A stretch of 60,830 nt of DNA from an uncultured Lachnospiraceae bacterium (GCA_947382355.1 CANCYR010000017.1:1-60830), one strand, 5' to 3'. Positions 25,095 through 34,548 are shown, counted from the first letter of the stretch. Made by a program: numbers and translations. The notes: generated by a model from the letters alone, not told the origin.

Positions 25095-27794
25095 ATGTTA
25101 TCTATCAGGGAACAACTACAATTTAAAGGAACATGGCGCAGCTATCAGAAAAGAGTGCTGGATAAGGCAGATGTTTATCTGGCGGATAACAGGGTGCATA
25201 TTGTGGCGGCGCCCGGCTCGGGGAAGACAACTTTGGGAATCGAGTTAATCAGAAGAATAGGCAGTCCGTGCCTTATTTTGTCTCCAAGCATTACAATCAG
25301 GGACCAGTGGATTTCCCGGATAGAGGACGCTTTCCTGCCGGAAGGGGACGAAGGGGAAAAGAGTAAGGGACTGCTTTCCAACAGCATAAAAGCCCCCGGA
25401 GCCATAACGGCAATTACCTATCAGGCATTGCATAGCTGTATGCGGCAGTACAAAGGCACCCTGAAGGAAGAGGAAATGGAAAATTCACAGGAAGAAGTGG
25501 ATTTTTCCGGCTTTGACTTTTTTGATGTCATAAAAAAGGCGGGAATCAGGACCATCTGTCTGGATGAGGCCCATCATCTTCGCAGCGAATGGTGGAAGGC
25601 TTTGGAGGAAATGATGAAAAAGCTTAAGGACATGACGGTGATTTCCTTAACGGCCACACCGCCTTATGACTCAACGCCTGCCCAGTGGGAACGGTATATC
25701 AGCCTGTGCGGTCCTATTGATGAGGAGATTATTGTGCCGGAGCTGGTAAAGGAAGGAAGTCTCTGTCCTCATCAGGATTATGTATATTTCAACATGCCCA
25801 CAAAAGAGGAAGAGGAGGAAGTAATCCGGTTTCGGCAGGAATCCTTAAAGGCGGCAGAAGAGATTTATGAGGACCCGGAGTTTGCAAGAGTGATTTCCAC
25901 CCATGCAGGGCTTAAAAACCCGGCGGCGTATCAGGACCGGCTTTTGGAAAATCCTTCTTATCTGTCCGCCATGTTAATTTTCCTGCAGGAGAAAAAAATT
26001 CCTTTTTCCAGAGAATTGACCAGGCTTTTAGGAACCAGCAGAAGGCTTCCCAAAATGGATTTATCATGGATGGAAATTTTGCTGCAGGGCTTTCTTTATG
26101 TGGATTTGGACAGCTTTCAGTGTACAAAGGAATATAGGGAACAGATAATTGATAAGCTGAAGTCCCACAGCCTGATACATAAAAATAAGGTGACCCTTAC
26201 CAGTAATGATGGAATAAACAAGCTTTTAACAACCAGCAAAGGAAAAATAGACAGCATAGCAAAAATCGTAGAAGCAGAATATAACAATCTGCAGGAGGAT
26301 TTAAGGCTTTTAATTTTAACGGATTATATTAAGAAAGAATATCTTTCCGCCATTGGACAGGAGGATAAGCCGGTAAATGAACTGGGAGTGGTTCCTATTT
26401 TTGAAAGTATTCGCAGGCAGTCTGCCAATAGCGGGAATCTGCGCCTGGGCATGTTAAGCGGCAGCGTAGTGGTAATTCCAAAGGAAGCAAAAGAGCCTAT
26501 GGAGCAAATGCTCTTAGAAGAACAGGTAAAAGCTTCTTTTAAAGAAACGGGCAATACGGATTATCTGCAGGTAACCGTTCAGGGAACGGAACAGACAGCG
26601 GCTGTTTTTATAACCGGATTGTTTAATAAAGGATATATCCGGGTGCTGATTGGAACCAAATCTCTTTTGGGAGAAGGCTGGGATTCCCCATGCATCAATT
26701 CTTTGATTCTGGCTTCCTTTGTAGGCTCCTTTATGTTAAGCAATCAGATGAGGGGAAGAGCCATTCGTACCATGAAGGAAAATCCGGATAAAATCAGCAA
26801 TATCTGGCATTTAATCTGCATGGAGCCAAAGAGTATGCAATCCCTGGAACAGAGACTTGCCGGTCCGGAGGCATCCGAGGATTTTGCTACCTTGAAAAGA
26901 AGATTTGAAGGCTTTTTAGGCGTTCATTATGAAAAGAACCGGATAGAAAACGGACTGGACAGGCTTAGTATTATTAAGGCGCCATACACAAGAGAGCATT
27001 TAGACCAGATCAATATGGAAATGCTGGAAAAAGCGGGAAACCGGCAGGAACTGAAAAGCCGTTGGGAAAATGCGCTGGTAAGCTCCGGGAAAATGGAAAT
27101 TGCAAATGAGGTCAGTCAGGAGAAGCGGCAGTTAAAGCCCGGCATACGTCTTATAGGAGCCATTATACGAGGCGCTTTATGGGGAATATTACTTTTTATT
27201 ACAGCTGTTGTCCTTGGAATATTCGGCATAGGAAGCAAAAACGGCTTTGCAGGATTTTTATGCGGAATCCTTTCGGTGGCTGTCTTCATACCTTTTGTCA
27301 GACAAATGATCAGGATTTCTAAAATGATAACACCGGAGCGTTATATGAAATCCATTGGAAAAGGAATTCTTCTGGCTTTAAAGGACATAGGCGCCATTAC
27401 ATCAGGGGGAACCAAAGTCATGACGGAGGAACGGGATGGATTTTCCTGTCAGGCATATCTGGAAGGCGGAACAGAACGGGAAAAGGATGTATTTGCCCAA
27501 AGTCTGGCGGAATTTTTTGCAGTGGTGGATAATCAGCGTTATTTATTAAAAGCAGAGGGCATGTCTCCTGAAATCAGTGAATACTACTGTGTTCCGGAAC
27601 TGTTTGGAAAACGAAAGGAAGACGGAGAGTTGTTTTTAAGACGTCTGGAAAAAAGCATTGGCAAATACAGGCTGGTATATACCCGAAATCCGGAAGGCAG
27701 GAAAGTTCTTTTGGAAGCAAGACTTCGTTCCTTTGCAAATAAGAATGAACAGGGAGTTTTGCGAAGAAAGACAGTAAAAGGAGCCCTTCAATAA
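25095..27794 (+). CDS. SF2 DEAD/DEAH-box helicase with C-terminal membrane segments
   Basis: 899 residues. Motif I AAPGSGKTT (about 38-46), motif II DEAHH (about 155), motif III SLTATPP (about 183), and C-terminal helicase motifs including GTKSLLGEGWDSP and SNQMRGRAIR (about 515-555). Unusually, two strongly hydrophobic stretches follow near residues 690-735 (LWGILLFITAVVLGIF; FLCGILSVAVFIPFV), then a soluble C-terminal domain. The ribosome site GGAGGA is well placed. Nucleic-acid remodelling at the membrane is an inference; the biological role is unknown. Strong terminator follows; probably monocistronic. Confidence 0.85.
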   Translation: MLSIREQLQFKGTWRSYQKRVLDKADVYLADNRVHIVAAPGSGKTTLGIELIRRIGSPCLILSPSITIRDQWISRIEDAFLPEGDEGEKSKGLLSNSIKAPGAITAITYQALHSCMRQYKGTLKEEEMENSQEEVDFSGFDFFDVIKKAGIRTICLDEAHHLRSEWWKALEEMMKKLKDMTVISLTATPPYDSTPAQWERYISLCGPIDEEIIVPELVKEGSLCPHQDYVYFNMPTKEEEEEVIRFRQESLKAAEEIYEDPEFARVISTHAGLKNPAAYQDRLLENPSYLSAMLIFLQEKKIPFSRELTRLLGTSRRLPKMDLSWMEILLQGFLYVDLDSFQCTKEYREQIIDKLKSHSLIHKNKVTLTSNDGINKLLTTSKGKIDSIAKIVEAEYNNLQEDLRLLILTDYIKKEYLSAIGQEDKPVNELGVVPIFESIRRQSANSGNLRLGMLSGSVVVIPKEAKEPMEQMLLEEQVKASFKETGNTDYLQVTVQGTEQTAAVFITGLFNKGYIRVLIGTKSLLGEGWDSPCINSLILASFVGSFMLSNQMRGRAIRTMKENPDKISNIWHLICMEPKSMQSLEQRLAGPEASEDFATLKRRFEGFLGVHYEKNRIENGLDRLSIIKAPYTREHLDQINMEMLEKAGNRQELKSRWENALVSSGKMEIANEVSQEKRQLKPGIRLIGAIIRGALWGILLFITAVVLGIFGIGSKNGFAGFLCGILSVAVFIPFVRQMIRISKMITPERYMKSIGKGILLALKDIGAITSGGTKVMTEERDGFSCQAYLEGGTEREKDVFAQSLAEFFAVVDNQRYLLKAEGMSPEISEYYCVPELFGKRKEDGELFLRRLEKSIGKYRLVYTRNPEGRKVLLEARLRSFANKNEQGVLRRKTVKGALQ

Positions 27795-27840
27795 AAGAGC
27801 CCCGTAAGGTTTGGAAAAAAATCCTTACGGGACTCTTTTT
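27793..27840 (+). terminator. Strong terminator after the helicase gene
   Basis: AAAAGAG-C-CCCGTAAGG and CCTTACGGG-A-CTCTTTTT with a 13-nt loop. Confidence 0.9.
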
Positions 27841-27884
27841 ATCTTTCAGGAAAATGCTCCTGATTTTATGATAGAAATAATGAA

Positions 27885-28319
27885 TTACTGGATTGCAATA
27901 TATTTCCTCTCCTCCACTTCCGGAACAGAAGGAGCCTTTGGAATCTGAAGATTTAAAATGCCGTTTTCAAAGCTTGCCTGAATATCCTCCTGCTTTACAT
28001 GCTCTCCTACATAAAAGCTCCTCTGGCATTTGCCGGTAAACCGTTCCTTGTGAATAAATTTGCCATTGTCGTCCTTAATGTCTTTTTCTTCATTATGCTT
28101 TGCCTGAATGTAAAGGTAACCATCCTTCAGCTCTGCCTGAATATCCTCTTTCTTATAGCCGGGCAGCTCCAATGCCATTTCATACTTATCGTCATATTCC
28201 TTTACATCCGTATTCATCAGGCTGTTCATGCTGTTATGGTGCATTCTCCCAAAGCCTCCGAAAGCATCCCGGAAAAAATCGTCCATAAAATTATTTGAAA
28301 AGATACTTGGTGTTAACAT
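27885..28319 (-). CDS. Hsp20 / alpha-crystallin family small heat-shock protein
   Basis: Start placed at 28319, with AAGGAGG 9 nt upstream; longer in-frame starts lack a site. 144 residues: short N-terminus (MLTPSIFSNNFMDDFF), an alpha-crystallin domain (about 38-130; ALELPGYKKEDI, ASFENGILNLQIPK) and a C-terminal tail. The protein holds unfolded proteins soluble as an ATP-independent chaperone. A CIRCE element overlaps its promoter, so heat induction through HrcA is expected. The final IAIQ is close to the usual IXI anchor motif. Confidence 0.93.
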   Translation of the reverse strand: MLTPSIFSNNFMDDFFRDAFGGFGRMHHNSMNSLMNTDVKEYDDKYEMALELPGYKKEDIQAELKDGYLYIQAKHNEEKDIKDDNGKFIHKERFTGKCQRSFYVGEHVKQEDIQASFENGILNLQIPKAPSVPEVEERKYIAIQ

Positions 28320-28407
28320 AATATTCATCCTCCTTATTGTTGGCTGCCGATTTATCTCGGCAGTGATAAATGTTTTATTTGTTATATTTATTATATAACA
28401 CATATTG

Positions 28408-28434
28408 TTAGCAGAGTCAAGAGGTGAGTGCTAA
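28408..28434 (-). promoter_or_regulatory. CIRCE element (HrcA operator) within the hsp20 promoter
   Basis: TTAGCAGAG-N9-GAGTGCTAA. The right arm is the perfect CIRCE half and the left arm matches TTAGCACTC at 6 of 9. On the minus strand -35 TTGACT (28420-28415) sits inside the CIRCE spacer, with -10 TATATA (28397-28392) 17 nt further on. Confidence 0.75.
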
Positions 28435-28594
28435 TTTTTTTGAAAAAATTTTTTTGCGTACTAATTCCTTACTATTATGGCTCCACCAAGTAAGTTCTAA
28501 ACACCCGGACTTGAATTATGAAGAAACTCATGATAAAATGTAAAACATATATCGTATAATAGTACAAAATTTTAAGAAAAGAAGAGGGGAAAAA

Positions 28595-29092
28595 ATGGCA
28601 GCAAAAGAAATGGTTTGGAATTTTGAAGCACAAGGCATTCCATACAGAATTGAATTGAAAAAGAATAAGGTATCCGTAAACCGTGCTGAGCCAGTGGCAT
28701 TGAATAGTTTCAAAAGAAAATCAAATTTCACTGAATCAAATTATTCCATAATGATTGAAGGAAAAGAGGCAATACTGCATATCAGACAGTTCGGCGCTCC
28801 GGTTCTGAGCTATGATGGCAGAGATTGTGCTACGGGAGAAGAATATATTCCCCCCAAGATGCCTGGATGGACATGGGTTTTTATTGTTCTGCATGCGATA
28901 GATTTCTTTTTCCTGATCGGCGGAGCAGTGGGCGGAATGGTTCAGTTTTTAATTGCCGCTGCCATGGTAACAGTGGCTTCCAATACGAAAATGTCAACAG
29001 GAGTGCGCGTGCTGGCATGTCTTGGAATGTGGTTGGTGTCAACAGTCGTGCAGTTTATTATGGCATTTGGGATTGCTTTACTGCTGTATTGA
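28595..29092 (+). CDS. Hypothetical membrane protein
   Basis: 165 residues. An N-terminal soluble part of about 85 residues with alternating strands (VWNFEAQGIPYRIELKK) is followed by two or three membrane helices in the C-terminal half (WVFIVLHAIDFFFLIGGAVG; VRVLACLGMWLVSTVVQFIM). GAGGGGAA precedes the ATG. I do not recognise a family. It is convergent with the AraC-type regulator and overlaps its 3' end by 15 nt. Confidence 0.65.
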   Translation: MAAKEMVWNFEAQGIPYRIELKKNKVSVNRAEPVALNSFKRKSNFTESNYSIMIEGKEAILHIRQFGAPVLSYDGRDCATGEEYIPPKMPGWTWVFIVLHAIDFFFLIGGAVGGMVQFLIAAAMVTVASNTKMSTGVRVLACLGMWLVSTVVQFIMAFGIALLLY

Positions 29093-29977
29093 TGTGGCGG
29101 GCGGTTTTCGGTATTCTTTTGGGGTCTTCCCGAATTTTTCCTTAAAAGCCCGTATAAAATAAGAATGGTTTCGAAATCCTGCCTCTTCCGAAATGGACAA
29201 TATGGAATAATTTGTATTCAGAAGCAGGCTGGCTGCCATTTCCAGTCGATAATTTTTTACATACTGCAAGAAGGAAGTTCCCGTGGAGGCTTTAAAAAAT
29301 TTCATAAAATAAGAAGGACTGAAATTGCAAAGGGAAGCTGCCTCTTCAATGGTAATCGGGTTGGAATAGTTATTTTCCACATAAAAAAGAATCTGTTTTA
29401 TCTGCTGGATTTTAGAGGAGTTTTCTCTGAGATATTCTGCGTCAACATGCCGTTTTAACGGCTCTAAATAGTAAAATAGCAGCATAAGCCGGGATTTTGT
29501 AATGAGCTCAAATCCCGGTTCCTTTATTTTTCGGTCCTTTATGAGATTTTCCATGCAATTTTTGATTTGACTGTAATGCTTCATGGAAGGCTTTAAAACA
29601 GAAGGAAGCAGGGCGGTTCCCTCCACATAGGGAAGCAGGTAGCGGGTGTTGCAAATATCGGCTTCTTTGCATAAAAGCAGGGAAAAATCAAAAATAATAT
29701 TATAATAAACAGAGGAAATCAAGTTATTTTCCTCGATGGAATGAAGAAGTCCGGGAGTAATAAACAGAATATCCCCTTTTTCCAGGCGGTATGACTTCAG
29801 ATTTAAGGTTATCTCACACATACCTTCTTCCACATAAATAATTTCCATTTCCGGATGCCAGTGGATGGGGTAAGAGGTAAAATAGTCAGGAATCATACAT
29901 TTGTAAATGGTAAAGGGAAACTGAATATTGCCGTGTTTTCGTTTTTCTTTATAATTGTAATAGTGTTGTTTGTGCAT
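29078..29977 (-). CDS. AraC-family transcriptional regulator
   Basis: 299 residues: an N-terminal cupin-like ligand-binding domain (HWHPEMEIIYVEEGMCEITL, about 37-57) and a C-terminal double helix-turn-helix (IEEAASLCNFSPSYFMKFFK and ILSISEEAGFRNHSYFIRAF, about 200-285). It typically senses a sugar or small molecule. It is divergent from a MATE efflux gene, 145 nt away, which it probably controls; no operator was identified. Confidence 0.9.
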   Translation of the reverse strand: MHKQHYYNYKEKRKHGNIQFPFTIYKCMIPDYFTSYPIHWHPEMEIIYVEEGMCEITLNLKSYRLEKGDILFITPGLLHSIEENNLISSVYYNIIFDFSLLLCKEADICNTRYLLPYVEGTALLPSVLKPSMKHYSQIKNCMENLIKDRKIKEPGFELITKSRLMLLFYYLEPLKRHVDAEYLRENSSKIQQIKQILFYVENNYSNPITIEEAASLCNFSPSYFMKFFKASTGTSFLQYVKNYRLEMAASLLLNTNYSILSISEEAGFRNHSYFIRAFKEKFGKTPKEYRKPPATSIQQ

Positions 29978-30122
29978 AACAGCTCCTGCAGAATAATTGC
30001 ATTATTTTGTGTGAAAGCCCATAAAAATAGCTTTGTGTTATTTTTTGACTTTATTATACTAGAAAAAACCATTTGAGTATAGTATTATATCATAAAATAA
30101 AACGAAAAAGAGCGATACTGTT

Positions 30123-31526
30123 ATGGAAGACAAGAAAACATTATTGAATTTAACATGGCCTATATTTTTAGAAAGCGTGCTGTTTTCTCTGATGGGGAGC
30201 GCAGATGTGCTGATGCTGTCCGGTTATTCGGACCATGCAGTGGGGGCAGTGGGCATTGTAAACCAGATTTTATTTTCCTTTCTGGTAATTGAAAGAGTAA
30301 TTACTGCAGGAAGCGGCATATTATGCGCCCAGTACATTGGCGCCAATAAAGGGCAAAAGGATATAAAGTCCCTGATTTTTACAGGAATCTTTGTAAATGG
30401 AATTTTGGGAAGCTGTTTCAGCGTTTTCCTTGTGATTGGTTATCCGCTGCTGTTTCAAATGATGGGAATCGACCCGGTTATGTATGAATTTGCAAGAGAT
30501 TATATGGTCATTATCGGGGGCTCCCTTTTTGTCCAGTTCATCAGTATGACAGTTTCTTCCTTTTTACGTTCTTACGGGAAAACGAAGGAAACCATGCTCA
30601 TTTCAGTATTTGCCAACTTATTTAATATAGTGCTGAATTATATATTGATTTACGGGAAGCTTGGTTTTCCTTCTCTGGGAGTGGCAGGCGCTGCAATTGC
30701 AACTGTTTTCTGTAATTTGGCAGGCTGTGTGGCTTTTATGCTCTTTTTGGGAAAAAAGATTATGCCCGGTTTTTATAAGGGAACGGTCTGGGCTGAAAAT
30801 AAGGCTGTGTTAAAAGTGATTCTTCAATATGGAATGCCGGCGGCAGGGGAACAATTTTCCTATACCATGGCAAGGCTGTGCATTATGGCCATTATTACAA
30901 GAATCGGGGTGGAAGAGGTTACCACTTATTCATATCTCAATACCATTGTCAGCTTTGTTTATTTATTTGCTATGGCTGTGGGACAGGGCAGCGGCATACT
31001 TATCGGATGGAAAATTGGTGGAAAGGAACGGAAAAAGGCATATGAAATCGGTATTTTTTCCACAAAGATTTCCCTATTTATAAGTATGCTTATAACTCTG
31101 GGGCTCTTTTTCCTCCGGCAGCCCATGATGGGAATTTTTACAAAGGACCGGGAAATCATTGCACTGGGAGTCATGGTGCTTGGAAGTGAATTTTTACTGG
31201 AAGCGGGAAGGAGCGTAAATCTGGTTCTGGTAAACGGACTGAGGGCAATGGGAGATGTGAACTTTCCTTTATATATCGGATTGTTTTCCATGTGGTTCTT
31301 TGCGGTAGGATTCAGCTTTCTGCTGGGAATTCCCCTGGGCATGGGATTGTTGGGCGTCTGGATTGCTTTGGGGCTTGATGAGGTTTTCCGGGCGGTGGGC
31401 ATGGCTGTCAGGTGGTGGAGGAATTTTCAGCCCATGGAAGAGACAGAGAAAGAACAGATTGGTGACAGTCAGCCGTATATACTCCCGGACAATGAGGAAA
31501 ATAGACAGGCATTCATGGATATTTGA
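30123..31526 (+). CDS. MATE family efflux transporter
   Basis: 467 residues with about twelve membrane helices in two MatE halves: WPIFLESVLFSLMGSADVLM at the N-terminus and MPAAGEQFSYTMARLCIMAI mid-protein. Members export drugs, toxins or metabolites using sodium or proton gradients. Substrate cannot be deduced. Divergent from the AraC-type gene. Confidence 0.92.
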   Translation: MEDKKTLLNLTWPIFLESVLFSLMGSADVLMLSGYSDHAVGAVGIVNQILFSFLVIERVITAGSGILCAQYIGANKGQKDIKSLIFTGIFVNGILGSCFSVFLVIGYPLLFQMMGIDPVMYEFARDYMVIIGGSLFVQFISMTVSSFLRSYGKTKETMLISVFANLFNIVLNYILIYGKLGFPSLGVAGAAIATVFCNLAGCVAFMLFLGKKIMPGFYKGTVWAENKAVLKVILQYGMPAAGEQFSYTMARLCIMAIITRIGVEEVTTYSYLNTIVSFVYLFAMAVGQGSGILIGWKIGGKERKKAYEIGIFSTKISLFISMLITLGLFFLRQPMMGIFTKDREIIALGVMVLGSEFLLEAGRSVNLVLVNGLRAMGDVNFPLYIGLFSMWFFAVGFSFLLGIPLGMGLLGVWIALGLDEVFRAVGMAVRWWRNFQPMEETEKEQIGDSQPYILPDNEENRQAFMDI

Positions 31527-31548
31527 TGAATGTTTCCGGGATCAGGTA

Positions 31549-31573
31549 CCCTGCAGCATGCTGCGGGGTTTTT
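31549..31573 (+). terminator. Terminator after the MATE gene
   Basis: CCCTGCAGC and GCTGCGGGG with minimal loop, followed by TTTTT. Confidence 0.75.
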
Positions 31574-31621
31574 GATTTGGAATATAGAGATTCTATCCTG
31601 TTTTTAATTTTTTAAATGTGA

Positions 31622-31651
31622 AACAGGAGACTTATATCAGTCTCCTGTTTT
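31622..31651 (+). terminator. Second terminator-like hairpin
   Basis: AACAGGAGACT, a 6-nt loop, AGTCTCCTGTTTT. Perfect 11-bp stem with a short T tract on the plus strand. Confidence 0.6.
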
Positions 31652-31690
31652 GGGGATTTCACGGAAGACAGCTTCCACGAAAAACAGATA

Positions 31691-31708
31691 TTCAGTTTGC
31701 AAACTGAA
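31691..31708. repeat. 18-bp perfect palindrome
   Basis: TTCAGTTTGCAAACTGAA, downstream of the convergent XRE regulator gene. Could be a protein-binding site or a short hairpin. Confidence 0.4.
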
Positions 31709-31756
31709 AATGAATATAGCAAGATATGATAAATAGAAAGAATGAACTATTAAAAT

Positions 31757-32104
31757 CTAATTCTGTTTCTGTTCTCTTTTAACCAGTTTTGAGACTAAAT
31801 CTAACACAATTTCCTTGTCAATATGATTTAATTTACTATAATAATAAAAAAGCTTGGAAAAGGCACAGGTTTCCTTTTGGATGGAGATTTTTACATTTAC
31901 CGGAAGCCTTTCATCTGTCAGACATAAAAAATAATCGGTTGATACGCCAAAGTAGCAGGATAATGCCACAATCTGGCTTCCATTTACATTTGCACTTTCC
32001 GTTTCCATTTTACATAAAGAGGATTGGGAAATATGTGTGTACATGCTCAGTTGGGTTTGTGTTAAGTTTTTTTCCATTCGTAATTCTTTTAATCGTGTTT
32101 TCAT
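31757..32104 (-). CDS. XRE-family helix-turn-helix regulator
   Basis: 115 residues. The N-terminal HTH covers LKELRMEKNLTQTQLSMYTH and the recognition helix around ISQSSLCKME (about 6-35), then VALSCYFGVSTDYFL typical of XRE proteins, and a helical C-terminus. It is divergent from the LytTR regulator gene, separated by about 250 nt of AT-rich sequence, and might regulate that system; this is inference from position only. Confidence 0.85.
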   Translation of the reverse strand: MKTRLKELRMEKNLTQTQLSMYTHISQSSLCKMETESANVNGSQIVALSCYFGVSTDYFLCLTDERLPVNVKISIQKETCAFSKLFYYYSKLNHIDKEIVLDLVSKLVKREQKQN

Positions 32105-32352
32105 TTGTATAGTCCCTTCCTGTATTTTAGTTCAATTAAGTGTAATAAATATTCCATTTAGAATATTTTGTAAAGAAAATTGGAATAATTTCCGAAAGAA
32201 AAAATGGATTTTAATATTCGTAAATTTTCAATTAATTTAAAGAAATAAACAAAAGAGATATTAAAGTTTTCATACAATATTGAGTAGTAATTGGAAATTT
32301 CTGGATGAAATAAGAGGCTTTTTGTTGTATGATGGGAAAAGAGGAAAATATT

Positions 32353-33105
32353 ATGGAAAAAGAATATGAAATGCTTTTCCTGAATAAAGGAAACAATCTT
32401 CATATTGCGATTTGTGATGACAGGGAAATTATTGTCAGAAGATTGTATAAACGAATACATTACTTAATGGACAGAAAGGAAATAACATACAAGATATTTC
32501 CCTATATCAGTCCTGTCAGGCTTTTGGAGTGTGAAGAAGATATTCACATTTTATTTCTTGATATTGATATGCCTCAAATGAATGGTTTGCTGGCTGCAAA
32601 AAAAGCTTCCGAGAAATGGAATGATGTAAAAATCATTTTCTTAACGGCTCATATTGAATATGTGCAAAACGCTTTTAAAGTAAAGACCTTTCGCTATTTA
32701 TTAAAGCCTTTTAAAAAGGAAGATATTGCAGAAGCTCTTTATGAAGCAATGGATGCCATACTGGAAAGAAATTTTAAGATTGTTAAGTTTCAGGACAGAG
32801 TAATTCAGATTGATATTCCGAGAATTTTTTATATAGAATCTTTGGGGGACCAGTCAGCGGTCTTTTTTGAAAAAGAATATATTGTGACAAACGTATCCCT
32901 GAAGGAATGGTGCATGGGAAATTATCCGGGGCTATACCGATGCAATAAAAACTATATTGTGAACTTTTCGCATGTGGATAAAATCAAAGACAGGGTTTTT
33001 TTGAAAAATGGAAAGGAGCTTCCTGTTGCTGTTCGGAAAAGGCGGCAGATTAAGGAGGCTTACTATTCTTATAAAACGGAAAGGGCAAGAATTATATGGG
33101 ATTAG
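32353..33105 (+). CDS. LytTR-family response regulator, AgrA-like
   Basis: ATG at 32353 follows GAGG with suitable spacing. 250 residues: receiver domain (AICDDREI; phospho-acceptor in LFLDIDMPQMNG, about 70) and a C-terminal LytTR DNA-binding domain (about 145-245; YIESLGDQSAVFF, YRCNKNYIVNFSHVDKI). LytTR regulators bind spaced direct repeats and often control peptide signalling or bacteriocin genes. Its gene overlaps the kinase by 10 nt. The triple TCGACA array just downstream of the kinase gene is a candidate target. Confidence 0.9.
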   Translation: MEKEYEMLFLNKGNNLHIAICDDREIIVRRLYKRIHYLMDRKEITYKIFPYISPVRLLECEEDIHILFLDIDMPQMNGLLAAKKASEKWNDVKIIFLTAHIEYVQNAFKVKTFRYLLKPFKKEDIAEALYEAMDAILERNFKIVKFQDRVIQIDIPRIFYIESLGDQSAVFFEKEYIVTNVSLKEWCMGNYPGLYRCNKNYIVNFSHVDKIKDRVFLKNGKELPVAVRKRRQIKEAYYSYKTERARIIWD

Positions 33106-34403
33106 GAATGGATATTTTTTACTGGGTCAGCAATTACATATTAGAGTTTTTAAAGCTGAATATATTTGTGTTTGGCATTTTTAACTGCTTGGGAAAGGGA
33201 AAGAAAATGCAGTGGGTGCCCTCGGTGGTTGCAATCGTTTTTATCAGTGGGTATGCAGTAATATGGAGAGGAAATGAAAATATTGCTTTGCTGATTTCTT
33301 TTTTTCTGATTGTTAATATCTTTCTTGCATTAAAAAGAAAAAAGGATACTTTTCTGGTAATTTTAGCATTTATTATGGTAGGGGCTATTGAAATTATTTT
33401 GAATGGAATGCTGCAATTATTGTTAGGTCCCAATCTGTTTAGAGAAATAAGTGAAGATACAGCCAGCTTTTTAATGAATATTTTTTCCGGAATATGTATA
33501 TTGATTGCAGAGGGATTATTACATAAAAAGAAAAACCGGTTTTACTTTTCTGCCAAAAATGTAACTTTGGTATTTATGGGATTATTAGGCATGATGTTTT
33601 ACTTATATACTATTCAATATAGTTATGGCATGCTGAAAACAGATGCAGATTTGCTGAAAAAGCCTTTAATTGCTGTTTCTGTAAGCAGTATTCCTTTTTT
33701 CATTATCTGTTTTGTAAATTTGAAATCCATTAATGAAAGGGAAACATACAAAGAAAAAGCAAAGTCCTATAAGGAATATGTAACCAAGCAGGAACTATAT
33801 TATAAGGAGCTGCTGCAAAAGGATAGTGAAACGAAACAATTCCGGCATGATATGCTCAATCACCTTGCCTGTCTTATCGGATACTTAGAGGACGGTGATA
33901 ATGAAAGGGCAATAGAATATGTGCAGGAAATGACAGGCATTGCAAGGAATTTTACTAAAAGGATTCTTACGGGAAATGATACGATAGATATTGTGGCTGC
34001 GGATGTATTCCGGCAGGAAGAGGAAGTGAGGCTGGGCTGGCAGGGAAAGTTTCCTCAGGAGACAACCATTTCGGACATGGATTTATGTGTTTTGTTTTCA
34101 AACCTGTTAAAAAATGCCTTAGAGGCTGCAAGGCTTTATAAAGGAGAAGAAAAAGAAGTTACAGTTCTGATAAAAGGACTGCCCCCTACCTACTTTATTT
34201 ATGTGAGAAACCCCTGTAATCAGGAACCGAACATAGACGGGAATAAATTTCTTACTATAAAAAAGGATAAAGATAATCATGGATTCGGCATGTTGAATAT
34301 TGAGCAGGTATTAAAAAAATATGGAGGCTCCGTCAGGTATGATTACAAAGCCCCATTTTTTACAATATCCATTTGTTTAGTAAACATGATAAAAAAGAAG
34401 TAA
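33096..34403 (+). CDS. GHKL sensor histidine kinase, AgrC-like
   Basis: 435 residues: five or six membrane helices in the first about 210 residues, a coiled segment, the phospho-acceptor region FRHDMLNHLACLIGYLED (His about 251), and a GHKL ATPase domain (NLLKNALEA, GFGMLNI) of the HATPase_c_5 type. AgrC-like kinases sense small secreted peptides through the membrane domain. No AgrB processing protease is nearby. The tiny peptide gene at 34560 is the obvious ligand candidate by position. Confidence 0.9.
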   Translation: MGLGMDIFYWVSNYILEFLKLNIFVFGIFNCLGKGKKMQWVPSVVAIVFISGYAVIWRGNENIALLISFFLIVNIFLALKRKKDTFLVILAFIMVGAIEIILNGMLQLLLGPNLFREISEDTASFLMNIFSGICILIAEGLLHKKKNRFYFSAKNVTLVFMGLLGMMFYLYTIQYSYGMLKTDADLLKKPLIAVSVSSIPFFIICFVNLKSINERETYKEKAKSYKEYVTKQELYYKELLQKDSETKQFRHDMLNHLACLIGYLEDGDNERAIEYVQEMTGIARNFTKRILTGNDTIDIVAADVFRQEEEVRLGWQGKFPQETTISDMDLCVLFSNLLKNALEAARLYKGEEKEVTVLIKGLPPTYFIYVRNPCNQEPNIDGNKFLTIKKDKDNHGFGMLNIEQVLKKYGGSVRYDYKAPFFTISICLVNMIKKK

Positions 34404-34414
34404 CAGTATTTTTG

Positions 34415-34440
34415 TCGACAATTATCGACAGAACTCGACA
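34415..34440 (+). promoter_or_regulatory. Three TCGACA boxes at exact 10-bp period
   Basis: TCGACA at 34415-34420, 34425-34430 and 34435-34440: three copies one helical turn apart, just after the kinase stop. A possible -10 TATAGT follows at 34469-34474 with no good -35, as in activator-dependent promoters. This looks like a regulator-binding array, perhaps for the LytTR protein. Confidence 0.55.
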
Positions 34441-34463
34441 ATAAACGGGAGTTTATGGAAAGA

Positions 34464-34502
34464 GAGCCTATAGTTATTTAAATTAGCTGTAGGTTCTTTT
34501 TT
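34464..34502 (+). terminator. Terminator after the kinase gene
   Basis: GAGCCTATAG (34464-34473), 13-nt loop, CTGTAGGTTC (34487-34496), TTTTTT. Ten pairs including two G-U. The putative -10 at 34469 lies in its left arm, so transcripts starting near 34481 would not form it. Confidence 0.65.
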
Positions 34503-34548
34503 GTGAAATGTTTTTACCTTCACAAAAAGGAAAACTATTTTGTGAAGG
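34499..34548 (+). promoter_or_regulatory. Mutually exclusive hairpins controlling the peptide ribosome site
   Basis: The segment CCTTCACAAAA (34517-34527) can pair either with TTTTGTGAA upstream (34499-34507, 9 bp) or with TTTTGTGAAGG downstream (34538-34548, 11 bp). The second pairing covers the AAGG of the AAGGAGG ribosome site at 34545-34551. This is the layout of a translation switch; the trigger is unknown. Confidence 0.55.
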
